A stretch of 64,000 nucleotides of DNA from an uncultured candidate division WPS-2 bacterium. GTDB taxonomy: Bacteria > Vulcanimicrobiota > Vulcanimicrobiia > Vulcanimicrobiales > Vulcanimicrobiaceae. Below the pieces are notes generated by a model. The model made no database searches. It was not told the DNA's origin and was given only the letters and a program-made list of their open reading frames with translations. The stretch is from contig CALEYW010000055.1 in assembly GCA_937927945.1 (NCBI GenBank), positions 7,298 through 71,297 on the forward strand, in the 5' to 3' direction. Shown one piece after another: positions 1 through 9,559 of this stretch. The first letter of the stretch is position 1, and every line of letters starts with the position of its first letter. The translations under genes and the position numbers were made by a program.

Positions 1-745
1 ACGTCGGCCAGGACCCGTAAACAACCGGCGTGTGCCCGTGAGAGATAGGCCGACGCGGGATGCGACCCGAGCACGTGTGCCGCCGTCTCCAACTGCATCG
101 TGAGAACGGTCAGCTCGTGCCCTATGGCGTCATGAATGTCCAGAGCGATGCGCTCGCGTTCACGCAGCGCCGCCAGTTCGCCGACGCGTTCGACATGACG
201 GCGCAACTCCTCGTGCGCTTCCGCAAGGGCGCGGTATGCGCGACGGGCGGCGTTTGCGTAGGAGACGATGGCTTGCACGAAGACGAGCGCGACGACGGAG
301 AAACCGCCCACGAACACCCACGCCCGCGAATGCCCCTCCCCGTGCGTCGCCCGCACCAGCGCGATCGCCAAGACCGCCGCGTCGACGAGCACGAGAACCA
401 CCACTCGCCGAGCCGCACGGCGCTGCCGACCCGGAACGACGAGCCGACGACGAGCAGGGCCATCGCGCCGGCGGAGGCATGCACTGCAGCCAGAGCGACC
501 AGCACCCCGACGTCCACGACGGCGAACGCGACGGCCCCGCCGCCGGCGCACCGGCGCGCGACGAAACCGAGCGCGAAGAACAACGCGATCAAGAGGAACG
601 TCGCGACATGCTCAAACGCGGTGCGGTCGCCGAAGTCCCCGGCGATCCCGGCCGCCTCGGCGACCAGGAAGACGATCGTGTCAATGACGAGGGGAAGGCG
701 CCGGGAGTACGCGTCCTCAGGGCCGCCACGGAGTTCAGTGCACAT
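1..745 (-). pseudogene. Sensor histidine kinase (NarL/DesK type), 5' part, frameshifted, runs off window
   Basis: The reading frame opens at ATG 743-745 (complement) and encodes several hydrophobic helices (for example around VATFLLIALFFALGFVA). Near 400-440 the kinase-like sequence continues in another frame: first another membrane helix, then a juxtamembrane coil, then ERERIALDIHDAIGHELTVL, the HisKA_3 phosphoacceptor region with the HD...GH pattern. Family knowledge: these kinases dimerise at this helix, autophosphorylate the His and signal to a LuxR/NarL-type response regulator. The ATPase domain would lie beyond position 1. The switch needs one indel, either a real mutation or a base-calling error in GC-rich DNA. 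An inverted repeat lies just upstream (803-816). Sure of the family, unsure whether it is functional. Confidence 0.65.
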
Positions 746-802
746 CGGTTTGCAGGATCTTATCGCACTGCGGCGCCATCTTCCGCTCGCTCCGGGATCG
801 AG

Positions 803-816
803 ATGACAATCGTCAT
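803..816. promoter_or_regulatory. Inverted repeat ATGACAATCGTCAT upstream of the sensor kinase
   Basis: Fourteen bases form an inverted repeat with a single mismatched pair near the centre. It lies 58 bases upstream of the kinase start codon. It closely resembles the perfect repeat at 1683-1694 and the arms of the 20-base palindrome at 15793. A dimeric regulator, possibly the kinase's own partner, could bind here; that is inference. Confidence 0.4.
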
Positions 817-1038
817 GAGGGATCTGCGGCCAACGTACCGCTCAGCTGCCCAAGAAAGGGGTCGCATCTCGTCCGCACCCGCGTCGCCTAACCGACATCG
901 CCGTCGAGTTCGAGCGCGAGCACGGGCGCGAAGCATTCGCCAGCCGCGAAATCGCGCTTGGCGTCATTCCGGTTCGTCCAGAAACGCCCTAGGCTCGGTG
1001 AAATCACATGCGAACACACGTCGCGCACTTGCGGCATT

Positions 1039-1623
1039 TCAGGTGAGGGTACAGCCGCCGGTGAGATAGTCGTCGCCCAGGACGATGCGCAGACGCGTGC
1101 CGGCCGGGACGACCGCTTGACCTCCTGAATGCACGAAGTTGTAGATGCCGACGACGCCCGAGGCGAGGTGGAAGCCGCTGCCTTTCGCCAGGCCCAGCGC
1201 GCCGAGAAAAGACGGCGCGTTGTGCGATTTGCCGTTGAAGACGGCCGGCGCGCCTTTGTCCGGGACGATCATTGCCGAGAGATGCGTTCCATCGGCGAGG
1301 CGCAGAAACCGCGTTTCGACGCCTATTTGCCCGGGCTTCCCGCCGCGTCCCGCCCCGCGCACGAAGTCGACCACGCCGAGGCCCTCAGCGCCCTGCTGCC
1401 CGTCGCTCGGCGTGGCCGTGAAGTGGAAGACCTGACCGTTGCGGGCGGTCTTGGAGTCCAGGTTGGCCGCTAACGAGGCGTCGACGACGCGACATGCCGC
1501 GATCGCGGGGGCTACGGGGGACGGCGACGCAGCGGGCTCGTCCGCCATGGCGGCGCGCAACGGCATCGCAGCGAGCACGGCGAGAGCGCCCAGTCCGATA
1601 CGTGAACGGTAGAAGGCTTGCAT
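1039..1623 (-). CDS. Secreted hypothetical protein, 194 aa
   Basis: I do not recognise the family. I chose the ATG at 1621-1623 (complement) because it begins a clear signal peptide (MQAFYRSRIG, a hydrophobic core, then an Ala-rich cleavage site near MADEP); the frame is open further upstream without signal-like sequence. The mature part is rich in Gly, Ala and Val and has a basic, glycine-rich central loop (RGAGRGGKPG) followed by a segment (FLRLADGTHLSAMIV) that looks like beta strands. One Cys sits soon after the signal peptide (AACRVVD) and one near the C-terminus (GGCTLT), so an extracytoplasmic disulfide is possible. A perfect TGACAATTGTCA repeat lies about 60 bases upstream of the start. 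Confidence 0.65.
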   Translation of the reverse strand: MQAFYRSRIGLGALAVLAAMPLRAAMADEPAASPSPVAPAIAACRVVDASLAANLDSKTARNGQVFHFTATPSDGQQGAEGLGVVDFVRGAGRGGKPGQIGVETRFLRLADGTHLSAMIVPDKGAPAVFNGKSHNAPSFLGALGLAKGSGFHLASGVVGIYNFVHSGGQAVVPAGTRLRIVLGDDYLTGGCTLT

Positions 1624-1682
1624 GCGGCGGATCGTACGCCGCGGACTCGGCCGCGCGCCCCCAGCCCCCATCACGCACGTGC

Positions 1683-1694
1683 TGACAATTGTCA
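1683..1694. promoter_or_regulatory. Perfect palindrome TGACAATTGTCA, candidate operator
   Basis: A perfect 12-base palindrome lies 60 bases upstream of the secreted-protein start at 1623 (minus strand), a suitable place for an operator. Near copies occur at 803-816 and within 15793-15812. No regulator gene in the window can be tied to it. Confidence 0.45.
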
Positions 1695-1867
1695 TGTCGC
1701 TGCAGCGAGCGGCGTGCGTTCCGTCACCGCGAACGCAATGCGATTGGCTCCCGCGAAGATAGGACTCGCGTGCGCTGCAACTCCAGCGCTTCGTCGAATC
1801 TCCGGCGGCGCCGGCTTGTTGAAGGAGATCGGAACGAGCGAGGGAAGGGTTGCCGCTCTGAACAGGG

Positions 1868-3706
1868 GTGGGCGTTGCCGTGGTGTCGCTTTCGTATGCG
1901 CTCTTAAATGCCGCCGGCCAGCCCGCCACGCTGAAGTTCGGCGCGACCGGCGTTTCCTATACGTTGCGCATCACGAATACGGGGACACGGCCGCTCGAGA
2001 TCGTCGCCGGTGCGCCTTGCGATGAGCGGCGAGCTGCGGCTGGGAGCGACGGCGCGACGCGCTGGTATCTTCCGGTGCCGTTCGCGATCCCGGAATCGAC
2101 GGTCGAAAAGCTCGCGTTCTCCGCCGCCGCCTGGACGGCGAACGCCTACCGGTTCCGCGGCCGGACCGAATGGGGCTTCACGCCGGCCGGCAACGAGACG
2201 CTGCCGCCGAGCGGCACGATCGACTTCACCGTGAACGGCCTCGTCGTTCCGGCGCAGCCGCAGCTCCCCGCCCTCAACCTCACCGCGACGTGGTACGCGG
2301 GTTTTCCCGCCGTCAGTTCGGAGGTCTCGTTCAGCGTGCCGATAGCACCCGACGCATCGACCAACTCCTTCACCGCATCGATCGAAAGCCCGACCAACGT
2401 CGTGTACGTGTCGAGCCCCGGCGAGGCGTACGCGAACACCGTGATGGTGGCACTGCAGAACGGGCCGACGCCGCTTCCGCCCGGCTCGAACAGCGCCGTA
2501 ACGATCGAGCTGCCGATCACGGCCGTCCAGGCGTCGAACACGGGCGCCATCACGACTGCCGCCCACGCGGGTCCCAGCCAAATCATGTGCGCGATCGACT
2601 CCGCGCAGGGCACGCAGTGGATGATCGACCCCGCGGTGCCGGTCACGCCCGGAAACGTTGCCTGGCAATTGACGCCGAAGAGCAATCCCGCGCTCCCGGC
2701 AGGCGGTACGCTTCTCGTCTCGCTCGATGGGATCGTCTCGCCGCTCCCATCCGGCGCGACCACCGTGCGGGTGGAGTCGGCGAACTTCCCCGGTTTCACC
2801 GACACGGTGACCGACTGCACGGCAGTGCTCGAGCAACTCCCGCCGGCCAGCTTCTCCCGCGCCGCGGTCAAGGGCACTCAACCCGTGGCATACGACACGC
2901 CGTTGATCATCGAGTGGACGTCCGCGTGCTCGACGTCGATTTCGCTCGCGTACGACGACGGCATCTCGAGCTACACGCTCACCACGGCCGAAGACGGCCT
3001 CCCGCTCTCGGGTTCGAAAACGCTGAAGAACACGACTGTCGACGCGAAAATCGTGCTGACCGCGTCCAACGTGCTCAACGGGGCGACGCCGGAGACGGTC
3101 TCGGTACATGTGACCGGTGTGCCGTCCCCGTCGCTGTCGGTCGGCATCGTCGCGCCGGCGGCCTGGGATTTCTCGGCCGGCCCCGCCGCCATGACGTACT
3201 CGATCGCCTCCGCGCCGGTCCGCCTCCTCACCGCGCTCATCGTGACGACGCCCTCGGGACAGCCGGAATCGCTGATGGGAAAGACGTCGTATTCGGTAAG
3301 CCAAGCGTCCGCGACGCCACTGGCGTTCACCGCGGAGTTCGGCACCGGTGTCGGCCGCGCGCCGGCGACGATCCTCGTCGTGTCGCCCACCGTCGAGTCG
3401 CTGGCGTCGTTCGTCATCGGGACGAAGTGGCGATGGAACACCAAGTGGCCATGGAAGTCGAAGGTCCCCGGGCCCGTCGAGATCTTCACCTTCACGAACG
3501 GGAGCAACGTGCACGTGACGACACCGATCGTGCCGTCCGAATGCGCGTACACCGTCGGCAACAACACGATCGTGATCTATCCGGGACCCGGAAGAGACAT
3601 CTTTGGGAACCCGATCAACACGGCCGTCCCCTGGCACACGCTGCAGTGGAGGCCCCCCGTGATGTTCATGGTGGAGACCGGCGACACGCTACATCAGGTC
3701 CACTAG
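1868..3706 (+). CDS. Unknown beta-rich protein, first gene of the 1868-13246 locus, 612 aa
   Basis: No family recognised. The protein has no signal peptide. It is rich in Thr, Ser, Val and Pro, with alternating hydrophobic stretches typical of Ig-like beta-sandwich repeats (for example YTLRITNTGTRPLEIVAG near the N-terminus and PLIIEWTSACSTSISLAYDD near residue 340). The GTG at 1868 is the first start in the frame and has an AGGGG just upstream; an alternative GTG lies at 1880. The stop is immediately followed by the ATG of the next gene with no spacer, so the two are probably translated together. It may be a structural or adhesive component of whatever assembly the locus makes; that is inference from composition and context only. 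Confidence 0.7.
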   Translation: MGVAVVSLSYALLNAAGQPATLKFGATGVSYTLRITNTGTRPLEIVAGAPCDERRAAAGSDGATRWYLPVPFAIPESTVEKLAFSAAAWTANAYRFRGRTEWGFTPAGNETLPPSGTIDFTVNGLVVPAQPQLPALNLTATWYAGFPAVSSEVSFSVPIAPDASTNSFTASIESPTNVVYVSSPGEAYANTVMVALQNGPTPLPPGSNSAVTIELPITAVQASNTGAITTAAHAGPSQIMCAIDSAQGTQWMIDPAVPVTPGNVAWQLTPKSNPALPAGGTLLVSLDGIVSPLPSGATTVRVESANFPGFTDTVTDCTAVLEQLPPASFSRAAVKGTQPVAYDTPLIIEWTSACSTSISLAYDDGISSYTLTTAEDGLPLSGSKTLKNTTVDAKIVLTASNVLNGATPETVSVHVTGVPSPSLSVGIVAPAAWDFSAGPAAMTYSIASAPVRLLTALIVTTPSGQPESLMGKTSYSVSQASATPLAFTAEFGTGVGRAPATILVVSPTVESLASFVIGTKWRWNTKWPWKSKVPGPVEIFTFTNGSNVHVTTPIVPSECAYTVGNNTIVIYPGPGRDIFGNPINTAVPWHTLQWRPPVMFMVETGDTLHQVH

Positions 3707-6700
3707 ATGGCGTTGACGATCGAGGAGGTCGAGCTGCGGTATCTGCAGCCTGCGAGCTCGCTCGCGCTGAGCGGGGCCGCGCTGCAGCTGCCGCGACTCG
3801 CCACGGTGCTGGAGACGTACTTCGGCGCGGACTCGCTGGCGCTCACGAACGTCACGCCGAGCAGTTCGGCGCTCACGCTGGTAGCAACGACGGTGCTGCC
3901 GGCGGCCGGTGGAGGAGCCGGCGCGACGTTGCCGGTGACGGTCACGTTCGTCCCGGACAGCGCCGGTGCCACGCTCGCCGCACTCGATATCGCCGTCGGA
4001 CCCGCGTCATCGCTCAGCACGCTCGTTTGGACGTTGCCTCCCACGCTGATCACGCAACTCACCGCGACGGCGCTGACGCTGCGGCTGCGCGGCGGCACGA
4101 CCGGCAGCGAGCTCGTCGCCCTCGCCGTTCCGCTGCTGGGGCCGACTCCGCTCCGGTTGCTGCTCGACGCGACGACGCTGTACTGCCCGAGCGTCGCCGG
4201 TGACCGACACGAGCTGACCTCCTTCAACGGCGCCGCGGCGTTCGCGAACCTGCTGCCCTCGTTCGGAGCCGCGGCAGGCTGGAGCGTCGAAGCGCAGGCG
4301 AACTTCGATCCACGCCCGCCGCTCTCGCTGGGGGCGGTGATGGGCGACCTGGCTCAGCGTTTCGGCGTCACGCTGCCGTGGACGCAGTCCGCGCTCGCGC
4401 TCAACACGTTGACCTTCTCGTGCGGCAGCACGCAAAAGATCACATTCGGATTCGGCAGCGTCCTCACGCTCGGCGATGCCAGCCGGCTCGACGCGACGCT
4501 TACGCTCACCGCCAACGCGCGCAGCGGGTTCGCGAGCGCACTCGCCGGCACGGTGACGATCGACGGCACGACGTTTGCGCTCGACGCGGCGCAAGGACAG
4601 TCGGTCGATCTGTCGTTGGCCAGCGCGGCCGGCGTGACGCTCTCGACCGTCGCCGGCTGGTGCGGAATCGCGCTCTCGCCGAACGTCGGGCCGGCAGTCC
4701 ACACCGTGCGGTTGCGCCACGATCTCGCCGGCAAGAGGAACGGATTCTTCGCCGCATCGGATCGCATCACGGCGACCGGCGCGAACGACGGCACGCACAC
4801 GCTCGTCACGATCGGTGTCCATCTCGGCCTGACGTTCGCGTATTCGGGCCTGACGTTTCCGGGGTTGTCGGGTGAGCTCGACTTCGGCGTCACCGGCGTC
4901 GAACTGATCGTTGCAAACACCGACCTCGACGCCGTGGCCCTAACGGCGCTCGGCACGCTGCTGCCGCCGGGAACCACGTTCGCCGCGAGCGCACCGGTGC
5001 ATCAAGGGCGCACGCTCTCGGCGTCGCTGCTGCTCGGCAAAGACACGAGGACGCTCTCTATCGGCGTCGGCGGCGGCTCGACGGGATCGGCGACGGCGTC
5101 GGTGCGTGTGGAGAAGCAGATCGGCCCGGTGCACGTCGGCCGCCTCGGAATCGGCTATTCCGACGGCACGGTGACCCTCACCATCGACGGCGGCTTCAAC
5201 CTCTCAGGGCTCGACCTCGACTTCGAGGGGTTGCAGCTGCACGGCACTTTCACCGCCGGAATCACCGGCTTCGACCTCAACGGCCTCGCGCTCTCGTTCC
5301 AACGCACGGCGTTCACCATCGCGGGCGAGTTCCTCGAAGCGCACGATCCGGCGTACGACGGCGGCCGCGCGTTCTCGGGCGCCGCGGTGCTCGCGGCCGA
5401 GACGCTCACCGTCGCGGCGGCTGGCGGCTGGGGCACGATCCGCGGCGCGCCGTCGCTGTTCGTGTACGGTCAGTTCGACAAGCCGCTCGGCGGACCGCCG
5501 TTCTTCTTCGTCCGCGGCGTCAGCGCGGCGTTCGGGTTGAACCGCTCGCTGATCGTTCCGCCGGTCACGGGGCTGACGACGTTCCCGCTCGTGCAAGCCG
5601 CGATGGCCGACGCGAACAATCCGAATCCGTTGGCGGGCAAATCGCCGGTCCAAGTGCTGACCTCGCTCGAGAGCTCGATTCAGCCCGCCTACGGAGAGAA
5701 ATGGGCCGCCGCGGGGGTTCGCTTCACGTCGTTCGGCGTGATCGAAGGCTTCGCGCTGGTGGTGGTCCGGTTCGGCAAGAGCATCACGTTCCAGTTGCTC
5801 GGCGTCGGCGCGACGTCGCTCCCGAAGGGCGCGCCGAAACCGCTCGCCTACGCCGAGATTCCGGTCGAGATCACCGTCGATCCGAGCGCCGGGAGCGTCG
5901 TCGCGCTCGCCCGTCTCGCGCCGAGCTCGTTCGTGCTCGACCCGGCCTGCCACTTGCGAGGCGGCTTCGCGTTCGCCGCATGGTTCAAGGACGATCCGTC
6001 GACCGGCGCGACGGCGGGCGACTTCGTCTACTCGATCGGCGGATACCATCCGGCGTTCAAGGCCCCCACGCACTATCCGAGCGTGCCGAGGCTGAGCGCG
6101 ATGTGGCAAAGCGGCCATCTGACGATCGACGGCACCTACTATTTCGCGGTCACGCCGTCGGCGCTCATGGCCGGCGGCAGCCTGCAGGCAGTGTGGGAGA
6201 GGGGCTCGCTGCGCGCGTGGTTCAATGCCGATGCGGACTTCCTGATCTCGTGGCGTCCGTTCGCCTACGACGCGCACGTCGGCATCAACGTAGGCGCGTC
6301 GTTCACCATCGACCTGCTGTTCACGTCTGTCGACATCACGATCCACGTCGGCGTCGACATGCACTTCTGGGGCCCGCCGTTCCAGGGCGAGGCACGGATC
6401 GACCTCGACATCATCTCGTTCACGATCAGCTTCGGCGCTTCGGGGACGACGGCCGAACAGCAGCCGATCTCGTGGAGCGAGTTCAAGGCCGGGTTTTTTC
6501 CGCCGCGCTCCGACGACGCGCCGCCGCCCGCGCTCCATGCGCTGCGTGGCGGCGCCGATGCCCAGTTCGCCGCCGCGACGCCGGCGCCGATTCCGACCGT
6601 CGACGTGTCGCTGTGCCGCGCGCGCGTGTCGAAGGGCCTGCTGAGCACGCTGACGCCGGTCGCCGGCGACACGTCGTCGCCCGATTGGGTCGTGAACGGC

Positions 6701-7369
6701 GCCGTCTTCGAGCTCACCACCGAATCGGCGATCCCCGCGACCGCTGCATTTCTCGTGACCGGCGACGTCCCCGTGTCGACGCCGATCCCGGTAAGCTGGA
6801 GCACCGGCACGTTCGGCGTCGGGCCGGTCGGCGTACCGAACGGGATGCTGTTCTCCGAGCACACGATCTCGCTGCGCGGTATCGACCCCGCCCCGCGCGA
6901 TCCGACGCCGTCGCTCGTCGTCACGCCGGTGATCGGTGCGGTACCGGCCAGCGCGTGGTCGGTCGCGCTGGCGCAGCGGCCGTCGACCGCGACGATCAAC
7001 GGGAGCCCCGCGACGATCGCGAACACACTGCTGGGATTCCGCATCGCGCCCAAGAGCGGGCCGAGCGACGTGGGACTGCCGCAGCCGCTCCCGATCGCGC
7101 GGCTGGAGTTCGAGAACGACCCGCACCCGCTGCACTGGGCGTGGACCGCGCCGGCAGTTCCAGCGTCGACGACGCACCCGCAGGCGCAGGCGACGGCGCG
7201 CGTGACGGCGACCCTCGAACATCCCGCCGTCGTCAGGCGCCGCGAAGCGATCATCGCCGCCGCACGTGCCGCGGGTCTGAGCGTCACGGCCGGCGCGCAG
7301 CTCACGCGCATGGCGCAGACCTTCACCAACGCCGCACCGCCGCTGCTTCGCGCGCTCGGAGAGCTGTAA
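3707..7369 (+). CDS. DUF6603-like giant beta-rich protein, 1220 aa
   Basis: The protein is long, acidic and strand-rich, with repeated 'LTFAYSGLTFPGLSGELDFG'-type strands over residues 300-600. A central block contains PPFFFVRGVSAAFGLNRSL followed by FPLVQAAM, which I recall as characteristic of DUF6603 proteins of bacteria and fungi. Their function is unknown to me. The region after about residue 700 continues with strands suited to a closed beta structure, and the last 250 residues form a separate Pro/Ala-rich domain. There is no signal peptide or membrane helix, so the barrel-like look need not mean outer membrane. Its ATG abuts the previous stop, and its TAA overlaps the next ATG by one base (TAATG). 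Family assignment is from memory and should be checked by profile search. Confidence 0.7.
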   Translation: MALTIEEVELRYLQPASSLALSGAALQLPRLATVLETYFGADSLALTNVTPSSSALTLVATTVLPAAGGGAGATLPVTVTFVPDSAGATLAALDIAVGPASSLSTLVWTLPPTLITQLTATALTLRLRGGTTGSELVALAVPLLGPTPLRLLLDATTLYCPSVAGDRHELTSFNGAAAFANLLPSFGAAAGWSVEAQANFDPRPPLSLGAVMGDLAQRFGVTLPWTQSALALNTLTFSCGSTQKITFGFGSVLTLGDASRLDATLTLTANARSGFASALAGTVTIDGTTFALDAAQGQSVDLSLASAAGVTLSTVAGWCGIALSPNVGPAVHTVRLRHDLAGKRNGFFAASDRITATGANDGTHTLVTIGVHLGLTFAYSGLTFPGLSGELDFGVTGVELIVANTDLDAVALTALGTLLPPGTTFAASAPVHQGRTLSASLLLGKDTRTLSIGVGGGSTGSATASVRVEKQIGPVHVGRLGIGYSDGTVTLTIDGGFNLSGLDLDFEGLQLHGTFTAGITGFDLNGLALSFQRTAFTIAGEFLEAHDPAYDGGRAFSGAAVLAAETLTVAAAGGWGTIRGAPSLFVYGQFDKPLGGPPFFFVRGVSAAFGLNRSLIVPPVTGLTTFPLVQAAMADANNPNPLAGKSPVQVLTSLESSIQPAYGEKWAAAGVRFTSFGVIEGFALVVVRFGKSITFQLLGVGATSLPKGAPKPLAYAEIPVEITVDPSAGSVVALARLAPSSFVLDPACHLRGGFAFAAWFKDDPSTGATAGDFVYSIGGYHPAFKAPTHYPSVPRLSAMWQSGHLTIDGTYYFAVTPSALMAGGSLQAVWERGSLRAWFNADADFLISWRPFAYDAHVGINVGASFTIDLLFTSVDITIHVGVDMHFWGPPFQGEARIDLDIISFTISFGASGTTAEQQPISWSEFKAGFFPPRSDDAPPPALHALRGGADAQFAAATPAPIPTVDVSLCRARVSKGLLSTLTPVAGDTSSPDWVVNGAVFELTTESAIPATAAFLVTGDVPVSTPIPVSWSTGTFGVGPVGVPNGMLFSEHTISLRGIDPAPRDPTPSLVVTPVIGAVPASAWSVALAQRPSTATINGSPATIANTLLGFRIAPKSGPSDVGLPQPLPIARLEFENDPHPLHWAWTAPAVPASTTHPQAQATARVTATLEHPAVVRRREAIIAAARAAGLSVTAGAQLTRMAQTFTNAAPPLLRALGEL

Positions 7370-8727
7370 TGTCGACATCGGACCCGAGCGTCCAGTTCTA
7401 CGCCTTTGACATCCCGGCGCTGCAGGCGGGAAGCTACGACCTCGCCGTCACGCATCACGCCAAGAACCTTTCGCCGCAAGGCCACCAGTTCGACGAGGCC
7501 TATGTCTTCGCGCGGAAGATTGCCGTGCGCGGCGACCGCTTCGCGCTCGATCCGGCGCATCTCGGCGCGGTCTTTCCGCCGTCGGGCCGCGGCGAGTTCG
7601 GGCAGTGTCTGCCGCACGTCACGCTCCTGCGCCCCACGCTGCCGTGGGAACGGGAGATCGCGCAAGACACGCTCGGGACGCCGTGGCTCGCGGTGCTGCT
7701 GTTCGACAGCCAGACGCATCCGGCGCCGAAGATCCAGGCGGCGACCGTCGCCGACCTCTCACGAACGTTGACCGGATCGAAGCTTCCCGCGACGACCGCG
7801 TCGTACGGCGATGCCGAGCCGTCGTTCGCGCCGGAATACGGTGAGTCGTTGAGCGACCCGGTACGCGTGATCGACGTCGACCGTGCCGCGTTCGCCCAGC
7901 TCGCGCCGCGCGCCGCCGATCTGCCGTGGCTCGCGCACGCGCGGCAGCTTATCGAGGCCAACGCCGCCACCGACCCATTGGACGATCCCGGCCACGTCGC
8001 GCTGGTCGTCGGCAACCGGCTGGTCGAGAGCGATCCGACGGGGCAGCGGACGTACACCGCGCATCTCGTCTCGCTCGAAGGGCTCCGCGCTTTTCTGCCG
8101 AGCGCAGACGATGCGTTGCGGCCCGCGCTCGCGCAGTATACCGCCGTGCGACTGGTCACCCTCACGGCGTGGACGTTCGTATCGGTCGATCCGGCCGAAA
8201 CGTTCGCCGGCTATTTCGACGCCGCCGGGTTCACGAGCGGGCCGCTCACCCTTGCGGCCGCCGCGCCGGCGCAACCATCCCCGACGACGGCGGGCGACGC
8301 GTTCGCGCAAGGCTACGTGGCGGTCGATCACCACACGCGGTTGGGAGAACGAACCGCTTCGTGGTATCGCGGGCCGTTCGTGCCGTACGCGGTCGCCGAG
8401 CCGCAACCGGGCGCGTCGGGAGCTCCGGAAGCCGCGTCGAATCCCGACGCGCTGCTGCGCTACGACGACGCCGACACGGGGATGTTCGATGCGAGCTACG
8501 CCGCCGCGTGGCAGCTCGGCCGGCTGCTGGCGCTGCGCGACACTGCGTACTCGCAAGCGCTCTACGGATGGAAACGCCAAGCGGCCGACGCCGCCGCGAT
8601 CTCCGCGCTGCACGCCGCGGCGACCGCTTCGCTGGAGATCGACCCGCACGCTGACCCGCAGGAGATCATCGCCTCGCTGATCGCCCAACTGTACGACCCC
8701 GCCACGCTGGGAGCGCATCCGCAATGA
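7369..8727 (+). CDS. Unknown protein, third gene of the DUF6603 locus, 452 aa
   Basis: No named family recognised. The ATG overlaps the preceding stop by one base (TAATG), which sets the start. The N-terminal third has a run that looks conserved in character (NLSPQGHQFDEAYVF, then LPHVTLLRPTLPWERE and LGTPWLAVLLFD), suggesting a beta-rich domain ending in a Pro-Trp-Glu-Arg turn. The rest is mixed alpha/beta, with helices near the C-terminus (RLLALRDTAYSQALYGWKRQ). No signal peptide or membrane segment is seen. The last four bases overlap the next gene as ATGA, so translation is probably coupled and the products may form a complex. I infer a scaffold or assembly role from context only. Confidence 0.7.
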   Translation: MSTSDPSVQFYAFDIPALQAGSYDLAVTHHAKNLSPQGHQFDEAYVFARKIAVRGDRFALDPAHLGAVFPPSGRGEFGQCLPHVTLLRPTLPWEREIAQDTLGTPWLAVLLFDSQTHPAPKIQAATVADLSRTLTGSKLPATTASYGDAEPSFAPEYGESLSDPVRVIDVDRAAFAQLAPRAADLPWLAHARQLIEANAATDPLDDPGHVALVVGNRLVESDPTGQRTYTAHLVSLEGLRAFLPSADDALRPALAQYTAVRLVTLTAWTFVSVDPAETFAGYFDAAGFTSGPLTLAAAAPAQPSPTTAGDAFAQGYVAVDHHTRLGERTASWYRGPFVPYAVAEPQPGASGAPEAASNPDALLRYDDADTGMFDASYAAAWQLGRLLALRDTAYSQALYGWKRQAADAAAISALHAAATASLEIDPHADPQEIIASLIAQLYDPATLGAHPQ

Positions 8728-9557
8728 AACGTCTGCGCGCGCGGACGCACGCGGTGCACGCACTGCAAGCGCATCGCCTCGCCAATGCGGCGGCGACGCG
8801 GCCGCCGCTCCCGCCGGCGGTCGTCGCCGCGCTCTCGGCGTGGTGGCTGCTGAACGACGTCCCGCTCCCCGCGCTCGTGCCGGACCCGCAGCTGCTGCCG
8901 CCAGAGTCGATGCGGTTCTTCGTCCTCGACCGCTTGTGGCAGCGCAGCTTTGCCGCCGGCGCATTCAGCGTCGGGCGCAGCTCGAGCGATCAGCTCGCGG
9001 TCGACGCGCAAGCCTTGGTCGCCGCGCTCCCGGCGATCGCGGGTGCCGCGTCTCCGGTGGTCTCGGGACTGCTGCTGCGGTCCGGCGTGGTGAAGGGATG
9101 GCCGACGATGCGGATCGCCGCGACGGCGGCGGACGGCAGCGCGCTCGCGATCGCGCGGCGCGCGGCACTGACCGACACGTTGCTGCTCGTACTCTTCGCG
9201 GGAACGGGCTCCGTCGCGACGGTCGTCTTCTCGGAGCCCCCCGAGTCGGTGCACTTCGGCGTCGACAGCGCCGAAGACACCGGCGCGCCGACCGGAACGA
9301 AGACGTTGCGCGCGATCACCGGGTCGAGGGCGGGCAGCCCGCTCGCGGCCACGGTGCCGGTACCGCTGCGCTCGGGCACCGTCATCGACGTCGCCGCGCT
9401 CGCGGCGTCGATGACCGCGCCGCTGAACGCGGCCGGCGCGAACGACGACGCCGGCGGCTCGCCGCGGCCGTTCACCGCGCGCGAGTTCGCGGTCGAGATG
9501 ATCAAAGGCGTGCAGAGCGTGACGGTGTCGAACGCGGCGCCCGCTGGCGGCCGATAA
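8724..9557 (+). CDS. Unknown protein with LPPESMRFF motif, fourth gene of the locus, 277 aa
   Basis: The protein begins with a basic helix and then carries a strongly patterned segment at about residues 42-75: a WWLLNDVPLPALVPD stretch followed by LLPPESMRFFVLDRLW and GAFSVGR. I remember similar 'LVPD..LLP.ESIRFF..D..W...GA.SIGR' strings in unnamed bacterial proteins, but cannot confirm it here. The Trp, Pro and Phe spacing suggests a conserved interaction surface. The start is fixed by an ATGA overlap with the previous gene. The stop is two bases before the next ATG. No secretion signal is visible. The tight coupling suggests fixed stoichiometry with its neighbours. Confidence 0.7.
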   Translation: MKRLRARTHAVHALQAHRLANAAATRPPLPPAVVAALSAWWLLNDVPLPALVPDPQLLPPESMRFFVLDRLWQRSFAAGAFSVGRSSSDQLAVDAQALVAALPAIAGAASPVVSGLLLRSGVVKGWPTMRIAATAADGSALAIARRAALTDTLLLVLFAGTGSVATVVFSEPPESVHFGVDSAEDTGAPTGTKTLRAITGSRAGSPLAATVPVPLRSGTVIDVAALAASMTAPLNAAGANDDAGGSPRPFTAREFAVEMIKGVQSVTVSNAAPAGGR

Positions 9558-9559
9558 CG

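Noticed and set aside
236..1069. Long plus-strand open frame of 277 codons over the kinase region
   Set aside because: Its product is dominated by Arg and Ala with no fold; it is the shadow of the minus-strand kinase in GC-rich DNA.
2170..4203. Plus-strand open frame of 677 codons across the first two locus genes
   Set aside because: Arg/Gly/His-rich translation without motif; it overlaps two sensible genes in another frame.
5204..7378. Minus-strand open frame of 724 codons opposite the DUF6603-like gene
   Set aside because: Composition (Arg, Asp, Glu, Ala) is that of an antisense shadow. The plus-strand protein is patterned and coupled to its neighbours.
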